This document shows positions 1 through 7,761 of a DNA stretch of 35,795 bases, piece after piece. The stretch's first letter is position 1. Each line of letters opens with the position of its first letter. Position numbers and translations under genes: made by a program. Under the pieces are notes generated by a model, which made no database searches, was not told where the DNA came from, and saw nothing but the letters and a program-made list of their open reading frames with translations. Source of the stretch: Mycobacterium alsense (lineage in GTDB: Bacteria > Actinomycetota > Actinomycetes > Mycobacteriales > Mycobacteriaceae); NCBI RefSeq assembly GCF_002086635.1, contig NZ_MVHD01000052.1, positions 1 to 35,795 of the forward strand, given 5' to 3'.

Positions 1-949
1 GGGCGCGGGCGCGACCGGCTCGCGCCTGGTCACCGGCGACACCGAGCTGCACCAGCAGTTCGAGTGCGAGCTCGCCGAGTACGTCGGCGCCGCCTCGGCC
101 CTGCTGTTCTCGTCGGGATACACCGCCAACCTCGGGGCGGTGGTCGGCCTGTCGGGCCCCGGCTCGCTGCTGGTGTCCGACGCGCTGTCACACGCTTCGC
201 TGGTGGACGCGTGCCGGCTGTCGCGCGCGCGTGTGGTCGTGTCGCCGCACCGCGACGTCGACACCGTGGACGCGGCCCTGGGCTCCCGCGACGAGGAGCG
301 CGCCGTCGTCGTCACGGACTCGGTGTTCAGCGCCGACGGCTCACTCGCCCCCGTGCGCGAGCTGCACGAGGTGTGCCGGCGTCACGGCGCGCTGCTCGTC
401 GTCGACGAGGCGCACGGCCTCGGGGTGCGCGGCGGGGGGCGCGGGCTTTTGCACGAGCTCGGCCTGGCGGGCGCGCCCGACATCGTGCTGACCACAACGC
501 TGTCCAAGGCCCTCGGCAGCCAGGGCGGCGTGGTGCTGGGGCCGGCGCCGGTGCGCGCGCACCTGATCGACGCCGCCCGGCCGTTCATCTTCGACACCGG
601 CCTGGCGCCGGCGGCGGTGGGCGCGGCGCGCGCTGCGCTGCGCGTCCTGCAGGCCGAGGCGTGGCGCCCCGTCGCGGTGCTGGCGCACGCCCGCGAGCTG
701 GCCGCGATCTGCGGCGTCCGCGAGGTGCCGCAGTCCGCCGTGGTGTCGGTGATCCTCGGCGATCCGGAGGTGGCGCTGGCCGCCGCGACCGCCTGCCTGG
801 ACGCCGGCGTGCGGGTGGGCTGCTTCCGCCCGCCGACCGTGCCCGCAGGGACGTCGCGGCTGCGGCTGTCCGCGCGCGCGTCGCTGGACGCCGCCGAACT
901 CGACATCGCGCGCCGGGTGCTCACCGACGTGCTCGCCGGGCGTGGCTGA
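1..949 (+). CDS. bioF: 8-amino-7-oxononanoate synthase (BioF), 5' truncated by window edge
   Basis: PLP-dependent condensation of pimeloyl thioester with alanine to 8-amino-7-oxononanoate, the first committed step of biotin ring assembly, in the cytoplasm. The reading frame is open from base 2 with no start, so the N-terminus lies upstream of the window. The visible part shows features of the alpha-oxoamine synthase family: TGSRLVTGDTELH near its beginning, SHASLVDACR, the aspartate motif DEAHGLGVRG, and the PLP lysine in TTTLSKALGSQGG. About 315 residues are present against roughly 385 in the family, so some 70 are missing. It is followed after 9 bp by bioD, which supports a biotin operon. 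Identification is secure; the start cannot be seen. Confidence 0.95.
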   Translation, partial: GAGATGSRLVTGDTELHQQFECELAEYVGAASALLFSSGYTANLGAVVGLSGPGSLLVSDALSHASLVDACRLSRARVVVSPHRDVDTVDAALGSRDEERAVVVTDSVFSADGSLAPVRELHEVCRRHGALLVVDEAHGLGVRGGGRGLLHELGLAGAPDIVLTTTLSKALGSQGGVVLGPAPVRAHLIDAARPFIFDTGLAPAAVGAARAALRVLQAEAWRPVAVLAHARELAAICGVREVPQSAVVSVILGDPEVALAAATACLDAGVRVGCFRPPTVPAGTSRLRLSARASLDAAELDIARRVLTDVLAGRG

Positions 950-958
950 GGCGCCTCG

Positions 959-1633
959 TTGACCGTCCTGGTCGTCACCGGCACCGGCACCGGGGTCGGC
1001 AAGACCGTCGTCACCGCGGCGCTGGCGTGCCACGCCCGCCGGGCCGGCATCGACGTGGCGGTGTGCAAGCCCGTGCAGACCGGCACCGACGCCGGCGACG
1101 ACGACCTCGCCGAGGTGGCCCGGCTCTCGGGCGTGACCGAGCTCGCCGGGCTGGCCCGCTACCCCGAGCCGCTCGCCCCGGCCGCCGCGGCCGAACGGGC
1201 GGGCGCGGCGCTGCCCACCCTCGATCAGCTGCTCGAGCTCGTGCGCGGCCTGGACCGCCCGGGGCGGCTGACCCTGGTCGAGGGCGCCGGCGGGCTGCTC
1301 GTCGAGCTCGCGGCCGCGGGTGAAACGCTGCGCGACGTCGCCGCCAAGCTGGGCGCGGCGGCACTGGTCGCGGTCACCGCCGAGCTGGGCACCCTCAACC
1401 ACACCGCATTGACGCTGGAAGCCCTTGCCGCGCATGGTGTTTCGTGTGCCGGCCTGGTGATCGGCAGCTGGCCGGCCCGGCCCGGGGTCGCGCAGACGTC
1501 CAACCGGTCGGCGCTTGCCGCGCTGGCGCCGATCCGGGCGACGCTGCCCGCCGGCGCCGCAACGCTGGACGACTTCGCGGCCATGAGCGCGGCGGCCTTC
1601 GACCGCGACTGGGTGACCACGCTGGTGCGCTGA
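959..1633 (+). CDS. bioD: ATP-dependent dethiobiotin synthetase BioD
   Basis: Closes the ureido ring of dethiobiotin from 7,8-diaminopelargonate, CO2 and ATP, the penultimate step of biotin synthesis. The 224-residue length matches the family. A P-loop GTGTGVGKT lies at residues 8-16, followed by the substrate-binding KPVQTG motif (about 38-43) and the EGAGGLLVE motif in the middle. The start chosen is TTG at 959, because it places the P-loop at the usual distance from the N-terminus and lies just 9 bp after bioF. The stop TGA at 1631-1633 shares one base with the ATG of the next gene, so translation of the two is probably coupled. Confidence 0.95.
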   Translation: MTVLVVTGTGTGVGKTVVTAALACHARRAGIDVAVCKPVQTGTDAGDDDLAEVARLSGVTELAGLARYPEPLAPAAAAERAGAALPTLDQLLELVRGLDRPGRLTLVEGAGGLLVELAAAGETLRDVAAKLGAAALVAVTAELGTLNHTALTLEALAAHGVSCAGLVIGSWPARPGVAQTSNRSALAALAPIRATLPAGAATLDDFAAMSAAAFDRDWVTTLVR

Positions 1634-2142
1634 TGGTCCATTCGATCGAGCTGGTCTTCGACCCCGACACCGAGTCAACGATCCGCCGGGCCTGGGCCGA
1701 CCTGGCCGGCGCCGGGATCCCCAGCCAGGCGCCGGCGAGCCGGCCGCACGTGACCCTGGCCGTCGCGGAGCGCATCGATCCGGGCGTCGACGAGCTGCTG
1801 CGGCCGGTCGCCTCGCGGCTGCCGCTGCCCTGCGCGATCGGCGCGCCCGTGCTGTTCGGGCGGGCCAACGTGGTGTTCGCGCGCCTCGTGGTCCCGACGC
1901 GCGACGTGCTGGACCTGCATGCCGAGGTGCACCGGTTGTGTGGCCCGTACCTGGAGCCCGGCCCGATGGCCAACAGCCTGCCGGGTCAATGGACCGCCCA
2001 CGTCACGCTTGCCCGCCGCGTCGGGGGCCACCAACTCGGTCGGGCGCTGCGTGTCGCGGGCCGGCCGGCCCAGCTCGACGGCCGTTTCGCCGGCCTGCGC
2101 CGCTGGGACGGCAAGCAGAAGACCGAGTTCTTGATCGGCTGA
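1633..2142 (+). CDS. 2'-5' RNA ligase / 2H phosphoesterase family protein (Rv1571-like)
   Basis: A 169-residue protein with the two H-x-T-x motifs that define the 2H phosphoesterase superfamily: RPHVTLAV near residue 40 and WTAHVTLAR near residue 121. Members act on 2',5' or cyclic phosphodiester bonds in RNA or nucleotides; the real substrate here is unknown. Its ATG overlaps the bioD stop by one base, so it looks like the last gene of the bioF-bioD transcript, and its position matches M. tuberculosis Rv1571 as I recall it. No biotin role is evident from the sequence. Beyond its stop the gene order changes to a minus-strand membrane cluster. The family call is firm and the function open. Confidence 0.85.
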   Translation: MVHSIELVFDPDTESTIRRAWADLAGAGIPSQAPASRPHVTLAVAERIDPGVDELLRPVASRLPLPCAIGAPVLFGRANVVFARLVVPTRDVLDLHAEVHRLCGPYLEPGPMANSLPGQWTAHVTLARRVGGHQLGRALRVAGRPAQLDGRFAGLRRWDGKQKTEFLIG

Positions 2143-2163
2143 CACCCGTGCGGCCGGCCCACG

Positions 2164-3537
2164 CTACCCCCCGAACAGCAGATACAAGCCGGTGAAGGTG
2201 TAGCCGACCATGACCAGCATCATGGTGAGCTGCCCGGTGAGCTGATGGCCGGCCGGCAGCAGGCGCAGGGCCTTGTCGTGGGCGGCGATCACCGCCACGA
2301 TGTGCCCGGTGACCACGCATGCCACCTTGATCGCTGCGAGCACCGGCGGATGCATCGACAACACGTAGGCCACGTGAAAGTGGGCCAGCCCCAACAGGTT
2401 CCAGCCGCGGCCGAACGGATCGGCAAGTGCGAAGACGGCCTGCTGCCCGCGCTCGACGAGGTAGGTCAGGTAGTGCGCGAAGATGTAGCCCACCACGATC
2501 GGGATCAACGAGTGCGCCATCTGGCCGGGCAGCGCGCGGCGCTGCTCACGATCGACGCCGCCGGTGGCGCGCGCGGCCAGCGAAAACGTCACCGCCACAA
2601 CCGAAACGAACACGATCAGCCCCACGGTGCGCAATATCGAAGACGACAGCGTCGACAGCGTCGGCCCCAGGCCGAGCCCCCGCGAAATCCCGTCGGCGAA
2701 GTTGCGCCAGGTCGCCGACGACGAGTAGCTGTCGAACGCCGTCGACCCGAGCAGCACCGCCAGCGTCACCACCACGCCGGGCCGGACGGGCAGCGACGGC
2801 AGGTGGTCAAAGGGATTGCCGACGACGATCTGGCCGGTGACCGGATTGCGGCGAAACGGACAAAGCCGCGACACCGCCACGCTGTACACCCCGAACGGGT
2901 CGGCCCTCGCCAGCCAGCGCTGCCCGCACAGCCACGCCCCGCCCAGCATGGCCACCGCGTAGGCCAGCAGCCATGCCTTGACCCACGGCAGCGACGCCGG
3001 GTTCGGGCTGGCCAGTTCCATCCAGACGAACGCGAACAGCCCCACCGCGGCCGGGCGATACCCCCAGCCTTCGGGGTAGGACAGTCGCGGCCGGCCCAGG
3101 CGCGCCGGCGCGGCGCGGCGCGCCAGCACGTACACCGTGCGCATCGGCGAGAGCACCCGCCAGACCGGCCCGAGCACCAGCGACAGCGCCACCACCCCCA
3201 CCCACAGCAGCACGTAGAACACCCCGAGCAGGGCGTTGGAGTCCGACTGCGGGCCCCACACCCCGGCGGCCACCACCCACGCCGCGAACGCCAACGCCAA
3301 CCCCGCGGCCGTCCACCGGGTCACCCGCGCGTCGACGAGCGCCGTCAGCACCTCCGGCAGCGGGCGGCCGGGCTTGGCCGGGTCGAACCGCGGCCGGCGC
3401 CACGCGAAGGCGACCAGCGCGAAGGTGAACGTCAGCGCCCACGCCGCGCCGACCATTGCGTACAGGTACGGGACCGGAAGGTCGCCCGACCCGCCCAGGC
3501 CGTGCGCGAGCACCGCCGTCGCGCGGTCGGCGGTCAC
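2164..3537 (-). CDS. Polytopic His-rich membrane protein, last gene of the four-gene membrane cluster
   Basis: A 457-residue protein with about 10-12 hydrophobic segments and no recognised enzyme signature. The N-terminus has LAHGLGGSGDLPVPY, a pattern I recall from actinobacterial proteins that databases label 'fenitrothion hydrolase'; nothing in the sequence supports such a hydrolase activity. The C-terminal third has histidines in or next to predicted helices: H342, H355, H386, H388, H406, H422, H430 and H441. These would suit heme or metal binding, which is inference. The GTG start at 3537 overlaps the lipoprotein stop (GTGA), so the two are translationally coupled. The gene ends 21 bp from the 2H phosphoesterase gene, convergent with it. 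The reading frame is certain and the function unknown. Confidence 0.85.
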   Translation of the reverse strand: MTADRATAVLAHGLGGSGDLPVPYLYAMVGAAWALTFTFALVAFAWRRPRFDPAKPGRPLPEVLTALVDARVTRWTAAGLALAFAAWVVAAGVWGPQSDSNALLGVFYVLLWVGVVALSLVLGPVWRVLSPMRTVYVLARRAAPARLGRPRLSYPEGWGYRPAAVGLFAFVWMELASPNPASLPWVKAWLLAYAVAMLGGAWLCGQRWLARADPFGVYSVAVSRLCPFRRNPVTGQIVVGNPFDHLPSLPVRPGVVVTLAVLLGSTAFDSYSSSATWRNFADGISRGLGLGPTLSTLSSSILRTVGLIVFVSVVAVTFSLAARATGGVDREQRRALPGQMAHSLIPIVVGYIFAHYLTYLVERGQQAVFALADPFGRGWNLLGLAHFHVAYVLSMHPPVLAAIKVACVVTGHIVAVIAAHDKALRLLPAGHQLTGQLTMMLVMVGYTFTGLYLLFGG

Positions 3538-3908
3538 GGCTGGACTTGGATCGTCGCGATCGTGCGGTCCAGGTGGTGCAGCTCGACCTCGACGTTGCCC
3601 GGCACGTCGACGCTGAACTGGAAGGTTTGGTTGGGGGCGGCGGCGACCTGGAACTTGTGGTCGGGCGTCGAGTGCACGTGCAGCTCATCGGCGGCGTCGC
3701 TGCTGACCCGCAGCGTGATCGGCTGGTGCACCCTGGCCTGCAGGACGGCGTTGGTCGGGGTGACCTGCCCCTTGGCGATGGCGACGTCGACGACCAGGCC
3801 GGAGGCGGGGGATTCGGGCGAACCGCCGCAGGCGACCAGGGCCCACATCAGCGCCGCCGTCCACGCCGCGACCCGCGCTGCCACCAGGGCGCCGCGAAGT
3901 TTGCCCAC
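3534..3908 (-). CDS. Cupredoxin-like lipoprotein
   Basis: A 124-residue exported protein. A signal peptide with a hydrophobic stretch ends in a lipobox, LVAC, with Cys27 as the lipidation site, so the mature protein should be anchored outside the cytoplasmic membrane. The remaining roughly 95 residues form a beta-rich domain with the cupredoxin-like pattern of a late VPGNVEVELH strand. Possible ligands are H77, H79, H84, H111 and H112. There is no cysteine after Cys27, so a classic type 1 copper site is unlikely. The GTG start lies one base after the stop of the 611-aa membrane protein, and the stop overlaps the next start. This places it as an outer-face partner of the two polytopic proteins; the partner role is inferred. 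Confidence 0.8.
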   Translation of the reverse strand: MGKLRGALVAARVAAWTAALMWALVACGGSPESPASGLVVDVAIAKGQVTPTNAVLQARVHQPITLRVSSDAADELHVHSTPDHKFQVAAAPNQTFQFSVDVPGNVEVELHHLDRTIATIQVQP

Positions 3909-3909
3909 G

Positions 3910-5745
3910 TCAGGCCGCCCTCGGAGCGCCGGGCACCGGCTGCCTGTCCTCCACCGGCTCGGGCGCGGTCTCGGCGTAGTTGAGGCGCCCGGCGCCCCAC
4001 GTCAGCGCGGCGATCACCATCAGCGTCAGGACGAGCACCACGATCGAGCCGGCGGTGAACAGCCAGACCGGCGCGTTCTGGTCGCGCTCGCGCTGCAGGA
4101 TCGTGATCTCCTGGACGAACGGCCGCGTGCTGGACGCCAGGGCGGGCACCTCGGGCGCCGGGATGGCGTCGTCGGCCGGCTCGTAGATCGGCACGGCCGT
4201 CATCGTGTAGCCGTCCTGGACCCGCAGCAGCGTCTTCCACGACCCCCAGACCGGGACCGGCTGGGTGGACCGGTAGTGTCCGGGCCCCACCTTGGCGAGC
4301 CGGTCGATCACCAGGCCGCGGTCGTTCTCCATCCGGCCCTGCCACGACAGGATCGTCAGCCACTCCGGGTTGTCGCTGACGAAGTCGGGTGCGAGCTGCA
4401 CGTCGGCGGTCACCATGCGGCGGTCCGCCGGGCCGGGCTGGTCGGTCAGCGTGATGGTGGCCGATTCCTGCCGCGGCACCACGATGTGCAACCCGTTGGC
4501 CACCGCGCCGCCGATCACCACCACCGTCAGCGCGACGAGCGAGATGCCGATCCGCCGGCCGGGCAGGCGCCTGCCAATGAGCACCATGCCGAACAGCGCC
4601 CCGCAGATCCCGGTCAGCACGGCAACCGGCACCGCCATCGCCAGCGCCTCGCCCCACATCTTCACCGGCCACGGGTAGTGGTACACGGCCCCGATCCACA
4701 GCGACTCCAGCCACAGCCCGACGGTCGCCACGGCGAGCCCGGAAACGGCGCCAAACGCTATGGGGCGCTTGAGCAATGGGGTCAGCGCCACCAGCTCGAC
4801 GACCAGCGCGGGGCCCAGATACAGCGGGAACCAGTTGATCGGCGCCCCCAGGACCGGACCGACCAGCACCGCGACCGCGCCGCGCAGCGCGATGGCGAAC
4901 AACGCCGCCACGATCGCGGCGCCAGGGCCCAGGGTGACGCGGGCGGCGACCGCCGCCAGCGCGGCCGCCGCGGCGATCATCATCGGCTGCAGCACCAGGC
5001 GGAATTGCTCGACCCCGAAGTCGTACTCGATCTGGTAGACCGACAGGCCGATGAACATCCCACCGAAGGACAGGTAGCGCAAAAACGTGATGAACGCGCC
5101 CTGCGCGGCCTCGATGGGCTGCTGCGACTCGCCCTCGCGCTCCAGCATCAGCACCGCGAACAGCGAAAATCCGGCCCCGCCGATCATCATCAGATGCGTT
5201 GGACCCCAAAGCGTTACGTCCTGGCCGAAGATCCGGTGCCAGATGTCGTCGAGCGGGAAGCCGATCATCGCGTACAGCCCGCAGCCGGCCATCAGGACAC
5301 CGCCGACGGGCGCATGCCAATTCTGCGTGATGCGCACCGCCGCCGGGCCGGGCTTGTCGTACGGCAACACCACCGCGAGCATGCCGCCCACGAAGATTCC
5401 GAACAGCCCGATGATGATGAAGTAGTGCGCCGGGTTGGCCAGGGGCCCCGCGTCGCGGCCGTTGCCGATGTGCCAGCTGACGTCCCAGATGAACCCGAAC
5501 AGCGCGCAGATGATCGAGGTGGTGAAGACCAGCACCGGCAGGGCAACCCAGTTGGGGCGGTGGAACTTCTCGCCCATCTTGTCCGCGATCCGGGTCAGCC
5601 AGCTGATGCGGCGCGCGCGATGGGCGTGCCCGACCCACAGCATGATCACGGCGATCACAACCGCGGCGATCGACAGGCCGATCACCTGGTTCAGCCCCGC
5701 GCCGCGCGCCGGCGCTTCGGCAACAAAAGTCACTTGCGACCTCAT
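3910..5745 (-). CDS. Large polytopic membrane protein with duplicated D-x3-H motif and extracytoplasmic domain
   Basis: A 611-residue protein of unknown function. About ten hydrophobic segments occupy residues 18-420. A soluble, beta-rich part of about 135 residues follows (420-555), then a last membrane segment (559-583) and a short tail. Residues 65-107 and 142-184 are a clear internal duplication: NW, then D88-x3-H92-x3-G-x-D98 and H107 in the first copy; NW, then D166-x3-H170-x3-G-x-D176 and H184 in the second. W91 and W169 also match. Such Asp/His sets within or beside helices suggest metal binding, and D-x3-H followed by a later His recalls the PmoC subunit of copper membrane monooxygenases; this is analogy, not proven homology. 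The ATG at 5745 has a good purine-rich ribosome site, GGGAGGGT. Confidence 0.85.
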   Translation of the reverse strand: MRSQVTFVAEAPARGAGLNQVIGLSIAAVVIAVIMLWVGHAHRARRISWLTRIADKMGEKFHRPNWVALPVLVFTTSIICALFGFIWDVSWHIGNGRDAGPLANPAHYFIIIGLFGIFVGGMLAVVLPYDKPGPAAVRITQNWHAPVGGVLMAGCGLYAMIGFPLDDIWHRIFGQDVTLWGPTHLMMIGGAGFSLFAVLMLEREGESQQPIEAAQGAFITFLRYLSFGGMFIGLSVYQIEYDFGVEQFRLVLQPMMIAAAAALAAVAARVTLGPGAAIVAALFAIALRGAVAVLVGPVLGAPINWFPLYLGPALVVELVALTPLLKRPIAFGAVSGLAVATVGLWLESLWIGAVYHYPWPVKMWGEALAMAVPVAVLTGICGALFGMVLIGRRLPGRRIGISLVALTVVVIGGAVANGLHIVVPRQESATITLTDQPGPADRRMVTADVQLAPDFVSDNPEWLTILSWQGRMENDRGLVIDRLAKVGPGHYRSTQPVPVWGSWKTLLRVQDGYTMTAVPIYEPADDAIPAPEVPALASSTRPFVQEITILQRERDQNAPVWLFTAGSIVVLVLTLMVIAALTWGAGRLNYAETAPEPVEDRQPVPGAPRAA

Positions 5746-5826
5746 CGTCCAACCCTCCCAAACACACGCGGCCCAGCGAGATGTGATCGAACTCGCAGCA
5801 ACCGGAATGCCCCGATCGCCGCTCCG

Positions 5827-6009
5827 TCAATCACGCTTTTGGTCCGCCGCGTTGCCCTCGGCGCCGGTCTCACCCCGTTTGCCGCCGTTGCGCCGGTCTT
5901 TGAGCGCGACGTACAGGATCACGGCGACGACGAGGATCGCCGGCAGGAACGCCGGGACCGCCAGCAGCAGCATGTGGTGGCCCAGATATTCGACGTGCGG
6001 ATCGGTCAT
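5827..6009 (-). CDS. Small His-containing single-pass membrane protein
   Basis: A 60-residue peptide with a short N-terminus rich in histidine (H5, H11, H12, in HVEYLGHHML), one membrane segment at about residues 13-36, and a charged hydrophilic tail. It is the first gene of the minus-strand cluster, 81 bp ahead of the 611-aa gene, and diverges from bioB. The size and topology resemble accessory subunits of membrane oxidoreductases, but no family is recognised. No clear ribosome site is seen before its ATG. That it is a gene is supported by its operon-like position and its membrane segment with a charged tail; the role is unknown. Confidence 0.65.
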   Translation of the reverse strand: MTDPHVEYLGHHMLLLAVPAFLPAILVVAVILYVALKDRRNGGKRGETGAEGNAADQKRD

Positions 6010-6061
6010 TGTGGTGGCATACCCCGGCGGTGCCCATGTGCCCCGATTTTTCGGCGGCCGT

Positions 6062-6089
6062 TACCCTACCTTGAACACCGATTTGTTCA
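6062..6089 (+). promoter_or_regulatory. Candidate bioB promoter and operator (inverted repeat TGAAC-N8-GTTCA)
   Basis: A perfect inverted repeat TGAAC-N8-GTTCA lies at 6072-6089 in the region between the divergent 60-aa gene and bioB. Just upstream is TACCCT (6062-6067), a possible -10 for bioB. Read on the other strand, the overlapping TAGGGT (6068-6063) could be the -10 of the membrane cluster. The repeat would then sit at the bioB transcription start, suitable for a repressor. Mycobacteria have a TetR-type biotin regulator, BioQ, whose reported site, as I recall it, also uses TGAAC half-sites with a shorter spacer, so BioQ is a candidate but not shown. Confidence 0.4.
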
Positions 6090-6165
6090 GGCTGCCACGA
6101 CCACGCGGCAGTGCGGAGGCGCCGCGCGCGCACAAGCAGGCAACAAACACGCAGGGGAGTACCTG

Positions 6166-7218
6166 GTGACTCAAGCGGCAACCCGGCCGACGACCGACGC
6201 CGACGACACGAACAACGACGTTCCCTCGGACATCCTCGCGGTCGCACGGCAACAGGTGCTGGAGCGCGGCGAGGGCCTGAGCAAGGACCAGGTGCTGCGG
6301 GTCCTGCAGCTGCCCGACGACCGGCTCGACGAGCTGCTGGGCCTGGCCCACGAGGTGCGGATGCGCTGGTGCGGCCCCGAGGTCGAGGTCGAGGGCATCA
6401 TCAGCCTCAAGACCGGCGGGTGCCCGGAGGACTGCCACTTCTGCTCCCAGTCCGGCCTGTTCGCGTCGCCGGTGCGCAGCGCCCGCCTGGACATCCCCAG
6501 CCTGGTCGAGGCGGCCAAGCAGACCGCGAAGTCGGGCGCCACCGAGTTCTGCATCGTGGCCGCCGTGCGCGGCCCCGACGAGCGGCTGATGGCCCAGGTC
6601 GCGGCCGGTATCGAGGCGATCCGCGACGAGGTGGACATCAACATCGCCTGCTCGCTGGGCATGCTGAGCGCCGAGCAGGTGCAGCAGCTTTCGGCGATGG
6701 GTGTGCACCGCTACAACCACAACCTCGAGACCGCCCGCTCGCACTTCACCAACGTCGTCACCACCCATACGTGGGAGGAGCGCTGGGAGACGCTGTCTAT
6801 GGTGCGCGACGCCGGCATGGAGGTCTGCTGCGGCGGCATCCTCGGCATGGGCGAAACCCTCGAGCAGCGCGCCGAATTCGCCGCCGAGCTCGCGGAGCTC
6901 GGCCCCGACGAGGTGCCGCTGAACTTCCTCAACCCGCGGCCCGGCACGCCGTTCGGCGACCTGGACGTGTTGCCGGTCAGCGAGGCGCTGAAGGCCGTCG
7001 GCGCCTTCCGGCTGGCGCTGCCGCGCGTCATGCTGCGTTTCGCCGGGGGGCGCGAGATCACCCTGGGCGACCTCGGCGCCAAGCAGGGCATCCTGGGCGG
7101 CATCAACGCGGTGATCGTGGGCAACTACCTGACCACGCTCGGGCGCCCCGCCGAGGCGGACCTGGAGCTGCTCGAGGATCTGCAGATGCCGATCAAGGCG
7201 CTCAACGCCACCCTGTAA
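6166..7218 (+). CDS. bioB: Biotin synthase BioB (radical SAM)
   Basis: Inserts sulfur into dethiobiotin to form biotin, using a SAM-cleaving [4Fe-4S] cluster and a sacrificial auxiliary Fe-S cluster. The radical-SAM motif C-x3-C-x2-C is at C86, C90 and C93 (GGCPEDCHFCSQS). Later conserved parts include NHNLETARS, GGILGMGET and LNFLNPRPGTPF. With the GTG at 6166 the protein has 350 residues, the size known for mycobacterial BioB, and CAGGGGAG stands 7 nt upstream as ribosome site. The open frame continues far upstream only because of high GC. It is parted from bioF-bioD by the minus-strand membrane cluster and from its partner bsaP by a PE gene. Confidence 0.97.
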   Translation: MTQAATRPTTDADDTNNDVPSDILAVARQQVLERGEGLSKDQVLRVLQLPDDRLDELLGLAHEVRMRWCGPEVEVEGIISLKTGGCPEDCHFCSQSGLFASPVRSARLDIPSLVEAAKQTAKSGATEFCIVAAVRGPDERLMAQVAAGIEAIRDEVDINIACSLGMLSAEQVQQLSAMGVHRYNHNLETARSHFTNVVTTHTWEERWETLSMVRDAGMEVCCGGILGMGETLEQRAEFAAELAELGPDEVPLNFLNPRPGTPFGDLDVLPVSEALKAVGAFRLALPRVMLRFAGGREITLGDLGAKQGILGGINAVIVGNYLTTLGRPAEADLELLEDLQMPIKALNATL

Positions 7219-7284
7219 GGGATTCCGAACGGCGTTAATGCTGCTGCGGACGCACTGCGGACGGGAACCGCGTCCGGCATCGAA

Positions 7285-7761
7285 TCACGTCCCGGTGAGC
7301 GTGGCGAGGAGCGCGCCGAGCAGCAGGTAGCTGAATACGAAGGGGACGCCCAAAACGAGGAAAGGCGCGGAGGCGATCAGCCCAAGCGGTGGACTGGTCT
7401 GCGCGAGCACTGCCAGCGGTAAGAGCGCGAAGGAGCCCAGAATCACATATTGGTGCAGCAGCTCCCGCAACAACGAGGCCAGCGCGCCATCGGCGCTGAT
7501 GTATGCACCCGCGCTGCCGGTCAGGTTGGCGGCGAAGCTACTTGTGGCCGCCGCCATCGTGGCAGCCTGCGCGTGATAGCCCGCCGCATGTGTGGAGAAC
7601 AGCTGTGCGATCCCTGTCGACACCTCGTCGGCGGCGGCGGGCATCAGCTCGGTCGTGGCGGCTGCCGCTGTCAAATGAGCGGCATCCACCGACGAGCCGA
7701 TAGCCGCCAGATCCGTTGCCGCCGCGTCTATCAGCTCCGGCGCCGCGATTACACCCGACAT
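7285..7761 (-). CDS. PE family protein with C-terminal hydrophobic extension
   Basis: A 158-residue protein. Residues 1-95 are a typical PE domain (MSGVIAAPELIDAAATDLA at the start, then alanine-rich helices). They end with the type VII secretion signal Y-x3-D as YISAD at 87-91, so export by an ESX system is expected. The rest is not the glycine-rich PGRS type but about 60 residues with two hydrophobic segments, which may insert in a membrane. PE proteins often pair with a PPE partner; none is adjacent. The ATG at 7761 has a GGAG ribosome site about 10 nt upstream. It sits antisense between bioB and bsaP, which from memory are adjacent in M. tuberculosis, so it looks like a lineage-specific insertion. 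Confidence 0.85.
   Translation of the reverse strand: MSGVIAAPELIDAAATDLAAIGSSVDAAHLTAAAATTELMPAAADEVSTGIAQLFSTHAAGYHAQAATMAAATSSFAANLTGSAGAYISADGALASLLRELLHQYVILGSFALLPLAVLAQTSPPLGLIASAPFLVLGVPFVFSYLLLGALLATLTGT

Noticed and set aside
2245..6165. Very long plus-strand open frame running through the membrane cluster into bioB
   Set aside because: Its translation before the bioB GTG is Arg/His/Gln-rich with no domain and is antisense to genes with clear membrane segments and a lipobox. It is a high-GC shadow.
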